A DNA stretch of 8,606 bases from Elusimicrobiota bacterium. Lineage in GTDB: Bacteria > Elusimicrobiota > Elusimicrobia > 2-02-FULL-39-32. Position numbers and translations under genes: made by a program. Location: positions 1 to 8,606 of the forward strand of contig JACPSV010000245.1 of NCBI GenBank assembly GCA_016193115.1, written 5' to 3'. The notes below the pieces were generated by a model. It was given only the letters and a program-made list of their open reading frames with translations. It ran no database searches and had not been told where the DNA came from. Below, piece by piece: positions 1 to 7,150 of the stretch (positions are counted from its first letter, which is position 1; the number at the start of each line of letters is the position of its first letter).

Positions 1-359
1 ACTTGCGTCTGAAAATTGTATTCCGAACTTTCCAGAAGATTCCGAACCTGCACGCCGTTAGAACCGCCCCATTCTGAATATGTTTTCCAAACAGGCACAG
101 CGCTGGCGCCACCCATGTCTCCGGAAACAGTCAGATATTTCCCATTGTGAGGACTATCGGCCGGAATCGTCACGGTCAGGCGCAAGGCAAAAACAGTATC
201 GTTAGGCGGCTGGGTAGGATAGTCCCCTGGATTAACAATCAACCGGACATTATTAAAATCAATGGGATCAAGTCCGGGAGCAGGCACGCTAGCCGCAGCG
301 CCAAGAAAAGTCTGCGCCATGCACACCGAGAAGAGAACAAACCCTGTAAACGTTTTCAT
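1..359 (-). CDS. Exported protein with Sec signal peptide, 5' part only
   Basis: Reading leftward from the ATG at 359, a frame stays open for 119 codons to the window edge, so the C-terminal part is missing. It begins MKTFTGFVLF with a hydrophobic core and small residues ending in Ala-Ala-Ala before Ser24, a typical signal-peptidase I site, so the protein should be exported. The mature part is rich in Pro, Gly, Asn, Ser and Thr and looks beta-rich. The stretch with GVQVRNLLESSEYNFQTQ at 102-119 resembles the end strands of a fibronectin type III-like fold, but this is weak. An AGGA ribosome site lies 5 bases before the ATG. An in-frame ATG two codons upstream (365) lacks one, so 359 is preferred. 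Function is not recognised. It is separated from the regulator operon by 255 bp and is probably its own transcription unit. Confidence 0.75.
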   Translation of the reverse strand, partial: MKTFTGFVLFSVCMAQTFLGAAASVPAPGLDPIDFNNVRLIVNPGDYPTQPPNDTVFALRLTVTIPADSPHNGKYLTVSGDMGGASAVPVWKTYSEWGGSNGVQVRNLLESSEYNFQTQ

Positions 360-384
360 AATCATCCTAAAAAAATAACTCACC

Positions 385-432
385 CAATTACCAATGCAAC
401 AATTTTTATGCCAACCCAAATCTTTCGTTATA
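385..432 (-). promoter_or_regulatory. Weak candidate promoter region for the exported-protein gene
   Basis: Two weak possibilities lie upstream of the gene starting at 359. One is a TATAAC -10 box at 427-432 (5 of 6 to TATAAT) without a convincing -35. The other is TTGGCA at 409-414 (5 of 6 to TTGACA) with an 18-base spacer to a poor -10, TAATTG, at 385-390. The region is AT-rich, as expected upstream of a gene, but neither match is strong. Confidence 0.25.
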
Positions 433-514
433 TTGTTCCTTTTAAATAAAATAGTGGGTGTTTTACCTACACTAGAGGAAAGAACACATACTCCCCCGTA
501 ATTCCGGCCTCCAT

Positions 515-587
515 CGTCATTCCCGCGAAAGCGGGAATCTAGTCGGCGGAAAATCAGTTCTGGATTCCCGCTTTCGCGGGAATGACG
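515..587. repeat. Large inverted repeat made of two 20-bp palindromes
   Basis: The arms 515-542 and 560-587 (28 bp each) are reverse complements with one mismatch (position 540), separated by 17 bases. Each arm contains its own palindrome of the form ATTCCC-N8-GGGAAT, at 519-538 and 564-583, flanked by CGTC and GACG on the outside. The whole can fold as one long hairpin or as two small ones. The core matches the consensus known in Neisseria as dRS3; similar extragenic palindromes occur in other bacteria, so common origin is not implied. It sits 28 bp past the end of the sigma-54 activator gene and upstream of the gene at 359. It could stop or stabilise the long operon transcript, although no T-run follows it. 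A small non-autonomous mobile repeat is the other reading. Confidence 0.85.
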
Positions 588-614
588 ACCTTGCGCTAAA
601 CGCGTACCCAATTT

Positions 615-2048
615 CTAAACGTAATCTTTCAGTTTCGTTAAGAAGGTTTTGTAGTCCATGTCTAGAATTTCGGAGGCTTTCTTTTTGTTGCCTCCTGTTT
701 GTTTCAGGGCGCTCAGGATTTGTTCCCGTTCCACTTTCCTTAATATGTCTTTCAACGTTTTCCGTTCCGAATCCGGTTGGATGGTGACCTGCTCTTTATG
801 AGAAAAGTAGGACTGGATTCCAATCGGCAAATCAGTGACTTCAATCGAGCGGGACGTGGAAAGGATCGAAGCAGAATAGAGGGCGTTTTCCAGTTCCCGC
901 ACGTTGCCCGGCCACGGGTACTCCAACAAAACGTCTAGCGCGGAATCGGATAGGAGCGGGACCGGTTTTTTCAGTTCTTGAGCGTTTTTCTGCAAAATAT
1001 GGTGGATCAAAGACTCTTTCTCTTCCTTCACCCGGTTACGTAAAGGAGGCAGGTGAATCGTCAGAGCGGAAAGACGGTAGTAAAGGTCTTCTCTAAAGTT
1101 TCCCTTTTCCACCAGATTTTGCAATTCCGCGTTGGTCGCCGTAATCAAACGAATGTCCAGAGCCAGACTCTTTTTGCCTCCCAATCGGGAAATCGTGTGT
1201 TCCTCCATAAACCGCAAAAGTTTGGCCTGCATCGTGAGAGGCACGTTTCCAATCTCGTCTAAGAAAAGAGTGCCGTGGTTCGCCAGCTCAAATCTTCCTT
1301 CCTTAGGGTTGTCCGCTCCGGTAAAAGCGCCTTTCTCATAGCCAAAAAGTTCGGACTCAAACAGGGACTCCGGTATGGAAGTGCAATCCACAATCACGAG
1401 AGGTTCTTTGCCCCTCGGGCTTCGCCTGTGGATATAATGGGCGAGCAACTCTTTGCCTGTTCCGCTTTCCCCCAAGATCAGAACCGGCCCGTCCACAGAA
1501 GCAAACTTCTCCGCGACGGTCAGGAGACCTTTCATGTGCGGCGTCTCAGCCACGAACACGTCGGGCGACATTTTTTCCGATCGGGCGCGCGCGGCCGCCG
1601 TGACAGGTTGTGTCGCGGTTCCGGGCGCTTGCGAAGCAGGAGGACGAAGACTGGATGGCGCTGCCTGCGTTCCAACGCCTTCTTTGCGGGCGTATTTCTG
1701 AACGGCCTGCACAATAATCTGAGAATCCAGAGGTTTAACCAAAAAATCCACCGCTCCCAGCCGCATGGCCGTCACAATTGTTTCTACGGTTTGATAGGCA
1801 GTCATCATGATGATGGGAAGACCCGGATCCAAACTTAAAAACTTGGAGATCGCGCTGATACCATCTATCCCGGGAAGACGAATGTCCAGAAAAAGCAGAC
1901 TCATCGCCGCTCCGCTCTGAACCACGGGAATCGCCTCTTCCACGCTGGCGCAGTGGCGAACCTGAAAACCATGTTCCGCGACAATCTTGGAAAATATCAT
2001 GCCCACGTCGGACTCATCGTCCACAATCAGAACGGTTCTTTCGCTCAT
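615..2048 (-). CDS. NtrC-family sigma-54-dependent response regulator
   Basis: A 477-residue cytoplasmic transcription activator with all three NtrC-class domains. The receiver (about 5-120) has the acidic pair at 10-11, phosphoacceptor Asp55, Thr83 and Lys105. A Pro/Ala/Thr-rich linker (about 122-160) follows. The AAA+ domain (about 165-410) has Walker A GESGTGKE at 193-200, the sigma-54 contact loop GAFTGA at 240-245, Walker B LFLDEIG at 261-267, the REDLYYRL segment at 319-326 and WPGNVREL at 379-386. A Fis-type helix-turn-helix fills about 435-477. Such proteins, once phosphorylated, assemble into rings, bind upstream DNA and use ATP to open sigma-54 promoters. The ATG overlaps the stop of the upstream kinase gene as ATGA and has no clear ribosome site of its own, so translation is probably coupled. 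It is the last gene of the operon. Target promoters are unknown; I found no good sigma-54 promoter here. Confidence 0.95.
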   Translation of the reverse strand: MSERTVLIVDDESDVGMIFSKIVAEHGFQVRHCASVEEAIPVVQSGAAMSLLFLDIRLPGIDGISAISKFLSLDPGLPIIMMTAYQTVETIVTAMRLGAVDFLVKPLDSQIIVQAVQKYARKEGVGTQAAPSSLRPPASQAPGTATQPVTAAARARSEKMSPDVFVAETPHMKGLLTVAEKFASVDGPVLILGESGTGKELLAHYIHRRSPRGKEPLVIVDCTSIPESLFESELFGYEKGAFTGADNPKEGRFELANHGTLFLDEIGNVPLTMQAKLLRFMEEHTISRLGGKKSLALDIRLITATNAELQNLVEKGNFREDLYYRLSALTIHLPPLRNRVKEEKESLIHHILQKNAQELKKPVPLLSDSALDVLLEYPWPGNVRELENALYSASILSTSRSIEVTDLPIGIQSYFSHKEQVTIQPDSERKTLKDILRKVEREQILSALKQTGGNKKKASEILDMDYKTFLTKLKDYV

Positions 2049-3262
2049 GAGTTCACGGGAAATCTCATTGAAATCACAGTTATTTTCTGAACCCCTTTTT
2101 TCCCCAGCTCCGAATAAACCCGTTCCCCGCTCTCGGCTTCAATGACCCCGCCATGCTGCTCCACGATCCTGCGGGTAATGGCCAAACCCAGTCCGCTGCC
2201 GTTTTCTTTTGTGGTAAAGAAAGGCGTGAAAATTTTTCCCAGATGTTCCGGCGGGATCAGGCTGCCGCTGTTGGCAAACGTAACGCGAATTTTTCCCTTC
2301 GCAGCCGTGCCGGCATCCGCAAGATACTCGCTTTTAATGTGCACAAACTGGTTTGCCTGCTCGCCAATCGCGTGCAGAGCGTTCACAAGAATATTTTCAA
2401 AAGCCTCGTGCAGGATATGAGGATCGCACTCAAAAGAAGGGATATTTTTCCCCAACTCTTTCACAAGCTCCACTTTCTGAATCTGGATCTGAATCGTCAA
2501 CGATTTGATCACGTCTTCCAAAACGGTGTTCACGTGCTCCACGCCCTTTTGCAGTTCATACGATTTGGAGTAGGAGATCAGATCGTAGGTGATCTTTTCC
2601 AGAACTTTGGATTTGTTGATCACGGCTCCGATCACTTCCTTAAAATCTTCGGAATCGGGCGAGAGTTTCTTGCCGTTCAGATAGTGCGCGCACATCAGAA
2701 TCACGGAGAGAGAATTTCTCATGCGGTGAGAAAGCCAGGCAGAAACCGCTCCCAGAGCGGCCAGCTTTTCCTGCTCGATCAATTTCATCTGGGACTCTTT
2801 CAGTTTTCTCTGCAGTTCCGTCTTTTCCAGACATTTGTGGATGCGGTTAACAAGAAATTCGCGGGTGAACGGTTTGGTGAGATAATCGTAGGCGCCGAAA
2901 CGAATGGCTTCTATGGCGGAAGGCAGTCCGCCGTAAGCAGTCATGAGAATGACTTCCAGTTCCGGATAGAGTTTCTTGGCCTCTTTAAGGAGAACGACTC
3001 CATCCATCTCCGGCATCTGGATATCGCTCAGAAGGATATGGAAAGACTTTCGGGAGAGGAACTCCAGGGCCTCTCTGCCGCTGCCTACGGCATCAACGTC
3101 AAAGTCGCTCTCGCTTAAGAAATCGGCGCAGATTTCCCTCGTGTGCAACTCATCGTCAACCACGAGGACACTGTGTTTATTCTTGCCATTGGAAGGTGAA
3201 TCAGGCGGCTCTTTCCTCAAACCGGAAACCTGTTCCGGGAACGGTTTTAATTTTGATTCCAT
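2045..3262 (-). CDS. Soluble receiver-histidine kinase with altered ATP-binding box
   Basis: 405 residues, no membrane segment. After a polar N-terminal extension (1-30) comes a receiver (about 31-145) with Asp36-Asp37, phosphoacceptor Asp80, Thr108 and Lys130. A short helical linker (about 145-165) leads to a dimerisation domain with the likely phosphoacceptor His179 in SHRMRNSL. The HATPase domain (about 240-405) shows N-box residues ENILVNA at 289-295, FTPFFTTK at 345-352 and GSGLGL at 355-360. The box normally reading DxGxG is NSGSL at 331-335: the adenine-contacting Asp is Asn and the last Gly is Leu. This may weaken ATP binding or favour phosphatase or scaffold activity, though some natural kinases carry Asn here. 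The ATG at 3262 lies inside the preceding response regulator gene (62-bp overlap) but has AGGAG three bases upstream. With the sigma-54 activator directly downstream, that protein is the obvious partner. Confidence 0.92.
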   Translation of the reverse strand: MESKLKPFPEQVSGLRKEPPDSPSNGKNKHSVLVVDDELHTREICADFLSESDFDVDAVGSGREALEFLSRKSFHILLSDIQMPEMDGVVLLKEAKKLYPELEVILMTAYGGLPSAIEAIRFGAYDYLTKPFTREFLVNRIHKCLEKTELQRKLKESQMKLIEQEKLAALGAVSAWLSHRMRNSLSVILMCAHYLNGKKLSPDSEDFKEVIGAVINKSKVLEKITYDLISYSKSYELQKGVEHVNTVLEDVIKSLTIQIQIQKVELVKELGKNIPSFECDPHILHEAFENILVNALHAIGEQANQFVHIKSEYLADAGTAAKGKIRVTFANSGSLIPPEHLGKIFTPFFTTKENGSGLGLAITRRIVEQHGGVIEAESGERVYSELGKKGVQKITVISMRFPVNS

Positions 3263-3890
3263 GTTCTCCTAACTTTTTGCGTAATCGTTCAATGTGGGTA
3301 TAGACGGTTGAAAGCATAGAACTGCAATGCGCTCCCCAAATCTGGTCGAAGATCATCTTTTCGCTCATCACCCGATGCCGGTTCGAATACAGAACGGTCA
3401 ACAGTTCTAACTCTTTAGGCGTGAGGTGCACTTCCTTGCGATGAATCTTGACAACCCTTCGATCCATGTCAATGTAGAGGGGTCCTGCTTTAATCGTGGT
3501 CGGCGGAGGCTGGTTACCCGCCGAGCGCCTTAAAGCCACCGAGATTCGCGCGACCAATTCACGCGGACGGAACGGTTTGACGATAAAGTCGTCCCCGCCC
3601 ATTGTCAGCGCCGCCACGCGGTCCACTTCCTGATCGCGCACGGTCAGGAAAATGATGGGAATGTGGCGGTACGCGTCTTTAGACTTGATCTCACGGCAAA
3701 ACTCCAGGCCGCCTTTCATGGGAATCTCCACATCCAAAAGTATCAGATCAGGATCGCCCAACTCCACCTGGCTCCAGGCTTCTTCCGTCGTGCGGGCCAG
3801 GCTAGGACGCAGGTCGTTCTCTTTCAACACATCGCTCAAAAGAGAAGCGATCTTAGAGTCGTCATCCACAATCAGAATTTTGGATTTCAT
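3201..3890 (-). CDS. OmpR/PhoB-family response regulator
   Basis: A 229-residue DNA-binding response regulator. The receiver (1-120) has the acidic triplet at 9-11, phosphoacceptor Asp53, Thr83 and Lys105 in VKPF. A proline-containing linker (about 122-131) joins it to a winged-helix output domain (about 132-226), with LTPKELELL at 156-164, the recognition-helix segment [12 protein letters not shown] at 196-207 and the terminal hairpin TVPGTGFRF at 216-224. Length and order are those of a standard family member, which dimerises on direct-repeat sites after phosphorylation and acts on sigma-70 promoters. It starts 21 bp after the small membrane protein gene, with only a weak ribosome site. Its last 20 codons are shared out of frame with the start of the next gene. 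The operon thus carries two output types, this one and a sigma-54 activator. Its cognate kinase is not shown by sequence. Confidence 0.95.
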   Translation of the reverse strand: MKSKILIVDDDSKIASLLSDVLKENDLRPSLARTTEEAWSQVELGDPDLILLDVEIPMKGGLEFCREIKSKDAYRHIPIIFLTVRDQEVDRVAALTMGGDDFIVKPFRPRELVARISVALRRSAGNQPPPTTIKAGPLYIDMDRRVVKIHRKEVHLTPKELELLTVLYSNRHRVMSEKMIFDQIWGAHCSSMLSTVYTHIERLRKKLGEHGIKIKTVPGTGFRFEERAA

Positions 3891-3911
3891 CTCAAAGGCC
3901 GGCCCTTCAAT

Positions 3912-4196
3912 TTATTTGGGGGCAGGCGCTTTCTCCTGCGTTTCTTTAAGACGTTTCTGGATCTCTTCCAAATTCACCTGCTGTTGTCTTTGGATATTGG
4001 CGATCCTCCGCCGCATCTCAAACACGCGCACCTCGGAAGCGACAAAATGGTAACCGCCCAAAGCGGCCACCACTCCCGCCAAAATGTACGACGTCACTCT
4101 CTTTTTTGATTCCTGAACGAGAAAGGCGGTAACCAGAATCAACAATCCTATGGCCAGCGTTACCAGCCCTAACATGGCATCCATCGGTGTCGGCAT
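3912..4196 (-). CDS. Small two-helix inner-membrane protein with coiled-coil tail
   Basis: 94 residues starting MPTPMDAMLG. Two hydrophobic segments are visible, about 7-27 and 37-54, joined by a short basic loop (ESKKRV). They are followed by a charged, Gln- and Glu-rich helical tail (about 57-88) with coiled-coil character, ending in a Pro/Ala/Lys tip. By the positive-inside rule the loop and probably both termini relate to the cytoplasm, but the topology is not certain. The start at 4196 is chosen because a perfect AAGGAGG site lies 8 bases upstream and the ATG overlaps the previous stop as TAATG. An in-frame ATG at 4244 would add 16 charged residues and no good ribosome site. No family is recognised. 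Its place between a lipoprotein and the regulators suggests a membrane adaptor linking an envelope signal, or the FtsH-like protease, to cytoplasmic proteins; this is inference. Confidence 0.85.
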   Translation of the reverse strand: MPTPMDAMLGLVTLAIGLLILVTAFLVQESKKRVTSYILAGVVAALGGYHFVASEVRVFEMRRRIANIQRQQQVNLEEIQKRLKETQEKAPAPK

Positions 4197-5065
4197 TATT
4201 CTTTCCTCCTTTTCTTTCGTGTGGACTTCAAATCCGTTCTCCACTCTTTCTTAAGCACTTCAAGAGACTTCTCTCCGTTCATGTCTTTGACGATGACACG
4301 CCTTGCCCAGTCCGGATCACGAACGGAACCTTCCGTTTGGACGGCAGGATACTTTTTTTCGATCTGGTTCATCTGTTCACAAATGGAACTTCTGAGCAGT
4401 TCCATACTGACGGAAGAAGTCGAGGCAAACTGCAGGGTGGAAGAACCTTCAACGGCAAGAGTGAGAGTTTTGTTTGCGGGATCGTAGAGAGAGGTCATCT
4501 TTTCAATGCCCAGAAGCACGTTTAAGAACGGGTTGGCCCGGGTCCCCAGACTAATCCGGGACGCCACGCACCGACCCATAAACTCCGGCAAAGTAATATC
4601 ATGCCAATCTCTGGGTTTAGATTCTATAATTTTTTCAGTCTCCAGAACAAGCCGTTCGTCAAAATCGGACTTGGAAACTTTCCAGTAGAGCAGCCCTTTC
4701 AAATCATGCATCTTGCGGATGATGTTGGTCTGAACGCCCCACTTGGGATCCCGCGCCTCGATGACGGTAAACTCAATCTCCGCGTCCGTGCTTAGACTGA
4801 TGCGCGTAATGGAGAGCATGGCGTCTTCCAGTTTCTGGAGCACTTCTTTAGGCAACTCAAAATTTTTCGAGACCAAATTCTCAACGGTAAAAGAGACGTA
4901 GAGAGTTTTTCCGGCCAACTCCGTTTCCACATCCGTGTTCAGTTCCTTGCGAAAAAGTTTCTGCACGGACTCCTTGAGACTCCCTTTTGGGTACGTGGCG
5001 GAACAGGATTGAAAAAGGCAGGAGACGCTCAGGAGAAAGAGTAGGGAGAAGAAAGGCCGAATTAT
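4196..5065 (-). CDS. Lipoprotein of unknown function, probable ATA start
   Basis: From the first usual start (GTG at 4966) there are 256 residues. The frame is open further upstream, and the extra 33 codons encode a clear lipoprotein signal: basic Arg3, hydrophobic run PFFSLLFLLSVSC, with Cys16 or Cys21 (LFQSC) as possible lipidated residue. No ATG, GTG or TTG exists between the in-frame stop at 5132-5134 and 4966. The best start is ATA at 5065, 9 bases after GGGAGG and overlapping the FtsH-like stop as ATAA, which gives 289 residues. The next codon, ATT at 5062, is the alternative. The mature protein seems to contain two related halves, each beginning with KTL and carrying RDPxW (precursor about 53-129 and 199-275), and it ends in a very basic tail. 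No family is recognised. It should sit in the outer or inner membrane, facing the periplasm, as a possible sensor or protease partner. Confidence 0.75.
   Translation of the reverse strand: MIRPFFSLLFLLSVSCLFQSCSATYPKGSLKESVQKLFRKELNTDVETELAGKTLYVSFTVENLVSKNFELPKEVLQKLEDAMLSITRISLSTDAEIEFTVIEARDPKWGVQTNIIRKMHDLKGLLYWKVSKSDFDERLVLETEKIIESKPRDWHDITLPEFMGRCVASRISLGTRANPFLNVLLGIEKMTSLYDPANKTLTLAVEGSSTLQFASTSSVSMELLRSSICEQMNQIEKKYPAVQTEGSVRDPDWARRVIVKDMNGEKSLEVLKKEWRTDLKSTRKKRRKE
4205..4211 (-). promoter_or_regulatory. Strong Shine-Dalgarno site for the small membrane protein
   Basis: Read leftward this is AAGGAGG, a perfect match to the anti-Shine-Dalgarno sequence, 8 bases before the ATG at 4196. 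It decides the start of the small membrane protein against the longer 4244 start. It lies inside the lipoprotein coding sequence, where it encodes part of the basic tail KKRRKE. Confidence 0.85.
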
Positions 5066-6690
5066 GGATTTGCGCCTCCCGTTCGGAAAAATAGGCGGGA
5101 TTTGCCGGCGTCCTGGAATATCTGATCTATCTCATCATATTCCAACTCTTCTTTTTTCAGAAGCTCGCCGGCAAACTTTTCCAATACCGGCCATTCCTGA
5201 CGCAAGGTTTTTTCCACCTCGATCATGCAGGTTTTAAGAATCTCCTGCGACTGGCGGTTGAGCATGTTTTTGATCTCTTCCGAAACCTCGTGTTTGGGCA
5301 GGCAGGTAAAGTCCCCGATCGTTCCGTCCGTGCCCATTCCGTACCGCCAGACCATATCGTGAGCCATGCGCGTGGCTTTCTCGAAATCGGAAGCGACCCC
5401 GCTGGAAGTGACCCCGTACTTGATCTTTTCCGAAACGTATCCCGCCAGAGCCACTTTGATGTCCGCCATAATTTTTTCCCGATCCGCGGTGTAATACTCC
5501 TCGCGCGGCTGGTGGTGCACCATGCCTAAAGCGCCTCCGCGCGAAATGATGGAGGCCTTAAAGACGTCGTCGGTCGGATGCAGAAAATAGAGGATCACCA
5601 GATGTCCGGACTCGTGATAGGCGATCAACTCTCTTTCCCGGTCGGTCATCGTCAACCGGTGAGCGATTCCTAAGTCAATGCGGTCAATCGCTTCCGAGAA
5701 ATCTTCAAACACGGCTCTATCGCGGTCCTTGCGCGCGGCGATCAAGGCCGATTCCTTGACGATATTTTCAATGTCCGCCGGCGACTTGTACACGCACTTG
5801 CGCGCTAATCGGGGGATATTCACGTCGTTGGGATCGTACTTGATCTTGGCCAAATAATACTCGAAAAGTTTTTCCCTCTCTTTCAGGTTAGGACGTCCGA
5901 TATAGATCTTTCGGTCAAACCGTCCGGGTCGCAAAAGCGCTTTGTCCAGTATCTCTTCGCCCGCGTTGGTGGCGCCGATCACCACGACGTTCTCCTGTTT
6001 TTCTCCCAAACCGTCCATCTCTACCAAAAGTTGGTTCTGGGTACTGTTGGTCTCTTCCCCCGCTCCCATAAAGGAGAACGTCCGTCCGCGTCCGATGACG
6101 TCCAGCTCGTCAATAAAGACGATGCAGGCGCCATGCGCGTAGGCGAGCTGTCTGGCTTTCGTGAAAAGTTTTCTCACGCGGGAAGCGCCCACACCCACAA
6201 ATATCTCCACAAACTCGCTGCCCGCAACCGACATGAAAGGGATCCCGGACTCGCAGGCGATCCCTTTCGCCAAAAGAGTTTTTCCGCATCCCGGCGGCCC
6301 AATGGCGAGCACCCCTTTAATAATCTTGCCTCCGATACGTCCCACCCGCGCCCGGTCTTTCAAGAGTTGGACCACTTCCCAAGCCTCTTTCTTGGCGTCT
6401 TCCAAACCAATGATATCGCGGAAATGGACGTTTACATCTTCCACGTGGACGCGCCCTTTCTTCATGGATCCGAACCCGCCGCGGAAAACGTTCATGTAAA
6501 AATAGACAAAGACGAGGGCGTTTAGGGCAGTCAGAAATATCTGCAGAGGGATTTGGGCGAGAGTGATATTGCGGTAAAACGATTCCAGGGAAGCGAGCCC
6601 GATAATCGTAAAGACGATCAGCAGGATAGAGACGACCGTAATCCAAACGATGGTCTTGTTGTTCATCCAAAACACTTTTAGTTTTCTCAT
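5062..6690 (-). CDS. FtsH-like AAA+ membrane metalloprotease, compact form
   Basis: 542 residues, shorter than usual FtsH (roughly 610-650). Two transmembrane segments (about 13-33 and 48-68) are separated by only some 15 residues, so the usual periplasmic domain of about 70 residues is missing. The AAA+ module has Walker A GPPGCGKT at 131-138, pore loop FVG at 164-166, Walker B IVFIDE at 190-195 and LRPGRFDR at 253-260 with the arginine fingers. The peptidase part has the zinc site HESGH at 359-363 and a probable third zinc ligand Asp435 in GVASDF. All catalytic residues are present, so it should be an active ATP-driven, membrane-anchored protease in hexamers. Divergences (Cys in Walker A, LAGYVSEKI where FtsH has LGGRAAEEI) suggest a specialised paralogue rather than the housekeeping copy. 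An AGGA site 9 bases upstream supports the start. It follows the receiver gene by 11 bp and overlaps the lipoprotein gene by 4. Confidence 0.92.
   Translation of the reverse strand: MRKLKVFWMNNKTIVWITVVSILLIVFTIIGLASLESFYRNITLAQIPLQIFLTALNALVFVYFYMNVFRGGFGSMKKGRVHVEDVNVHFRDIIGLEDAKKEAWEVVQLLKDRARVGRIGGKIIKGVLAIGPPGCGKTLLAKGIACESGIPFMSVAGSEFVEIFVGVGASRVRKLFTKARQLAYAHGACIVFIDELDVIGRGRTFSFMGAGEETNSTQNQLLVEMDGLGEKQENVVVIGATNAGEEILDKALLRPGRFDRKIYIGRPNLKEREKLFEYYLAKIKYDPNDVNIPRLARKCVYKSPADIENIVKESALIAARKDRDRAVFEDFSEAIDRIDLGIAHRLTMTDRERELIAYHESGHLVILYFLHPTDDVFKASIISRGGALGMVHHQPREEYYTADREKIMADIKVALAGYVSEKIKYGVTSSGVASDFEKATRMAHDMVWRYGMGTDGTIGDFTCLPKHEVSEEIKNMLNRQSQEILKTCMIEVEKTLRQEWPVLEKFAGELLKKEELEYDEIDQIFQDAGKSRLFFRTGGANP
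5075..5080 (-). promoter_or_regulatory. Shine-Dalgarno site for the lipoprotein start
   Basis: Read leftward this is GGGAGG, 9 bases before ATA at 5065 and 12 before ATT at 5062. It lies inside the end of the FtsH-like gene. Its position supports initiation at the signal peptide rather than at the GTG at 4966, about 110 bases downstream of this site. Confidence 0.6.
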
Positions 6691-6701
6691 ATATTCAAGT
6701 C

Positions 6702-7064
6702 CTACCTTTTAAGCACCGCGCTGACCTTCTCTAAAAGATCTTTTACGCTAAACGGTTTGGCGATAAAACCGGCCACGTTCGGCGAGGTTTTAAAAACATC
6801 TTCCATTTGCGATTTCGCCGTCATCATGATGACCGGCACTCTTTTAAGTTTCTCGTCCTCATAAAGCTGGTTCTGGACGGAAAACCCGTCCAAACCCGGC
6901 AGCATCACGTCCAGCAAAACCAAATCTGGTTTAGACTCTTTGGCGATCTCCATCGCTTTATCGCCATCCTGCGTATGCACAATCGTGTGGCCTTTAGGTT
7001 CCAAGACCATCGTAATCAAATCCAAAATCATCTGTTCATCCTCTACCACTAAAATGGTGGCCAT
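6702..7064 (-). CDS. CheY-like single-domain response regulator
   Basis: 120 residues, a receiver domain only. Glu8-Asp9 form the acidic site, Asp52 is the phosphoacceptor, Thr82 the switch residue and Lys103 (AKPF) the conserved lysine. With no output domain it probably acts by binding a partner or as a phosphate relay or sink. The two receiver-kinases and the FtsH-like protease encoded next to it are the natural candidates, by inference. It is the first gene of the leftward operon. The predicted transcript starts near 7144, giving an 80-base AU-rich leader with no clear ribosome site before the ATG. It ends 11 bp before the protease gene, and its TAG stop is part of that gene's ribosome site. 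Confidence 0.93.
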   Translation of the reverse strand: MATILVVEDEQMILDLITMVLEPKGHTIVHTQDGDKAMEIAKESKPDLVLLDVMLPGLDGFSVQNQLYEDEKLKRVPVIMMTAKSQMEDVFKTSPNVAGFIAKPFSVKDLLEKVSAVLKR

Positions 7065-7096
7065 ATTAAATTTTTATGGGTTGAGCGAGCGGAAAA

Positions 7097-7126
7097 TTGA
7101 ACAGAACCTTCTAATTTTGCTATAAA
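7097..7126 (+). promoter_or_regulatory. Rightward sigma-70 promoter for the second receiver-kinase
   Basis: The -10 box TATAAA at 7121-7126 (5 of 6) is preceded directly by TGC, giving an extended -10 (TGnTATA). TTGAAC at 7097-7102 (4 of 6) lies 18 bases upstream as a modest -35. Transcription should start near 7133, leaving a 46-base leader to the ATG at 7179. Confidence 0.6.
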
Positions 7127-7137
7127 GGATCGTATCC
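7127..7137. promoter_or_regulatory. Small dyad between the two divergent -10 boxes, possible operator
   Basis: GGATCGTATCC is an 11-base perfect dyad (4-base arms, 3-base centre) lying between the rightward -10 (ends 7126) and the leftward -10 (7151-7156). A regulator bound here would affect both promoters. Arms this short occur often by chance, so this is only a candidate. Confidence 0.2.
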
Positions 7138-7150
7138 ATGATGCGGACTA

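Noticed and set aside
395..414. Sigma-54-like promoter (TTGGCA ... TTGCAT, leftward) before the exported-protein gene
   Set aside because: The GG and GC doublets are 13 bases apart instead of the strict 10, so sigma-54 would not recognise it.
147..449. Rightward 100-codon frame at the left end
   Set aside because: It opposes the leftward signal-peptide gene, which has a ribosome site and a clear signal sequence, and its protein is basic with no motif.
560..614. Intrinsic terminator directly after the sigma-54 activator
   Set aside because: The hairpin is strong but no run of T follows in the leftward direction, so it is listed only as a repeat.
1275..1838. Rightward open frame opposite the sigma-54 activator
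   Set aside because: Arg/Gly/His-rich shadow of the AAA+ and receiver coding region, no recognisable domain.
2153..3118. Long rightward open frame (321 codons) opposite the receiver-kinase
   Set aside because: The leftward frame has complete receiver and kinase motifs; the opposite frame shows no domain, no ribosome site and composition typical of a coding shadow.
4197..4244. Longer start for the small membrane protein at 4244
   Set aside because: It adds a charged 16-residue leader, lacks a ribosome site and overlaps the lipoprotein gene by 49 bp, while 4196 has a perfect AAGGAGG.
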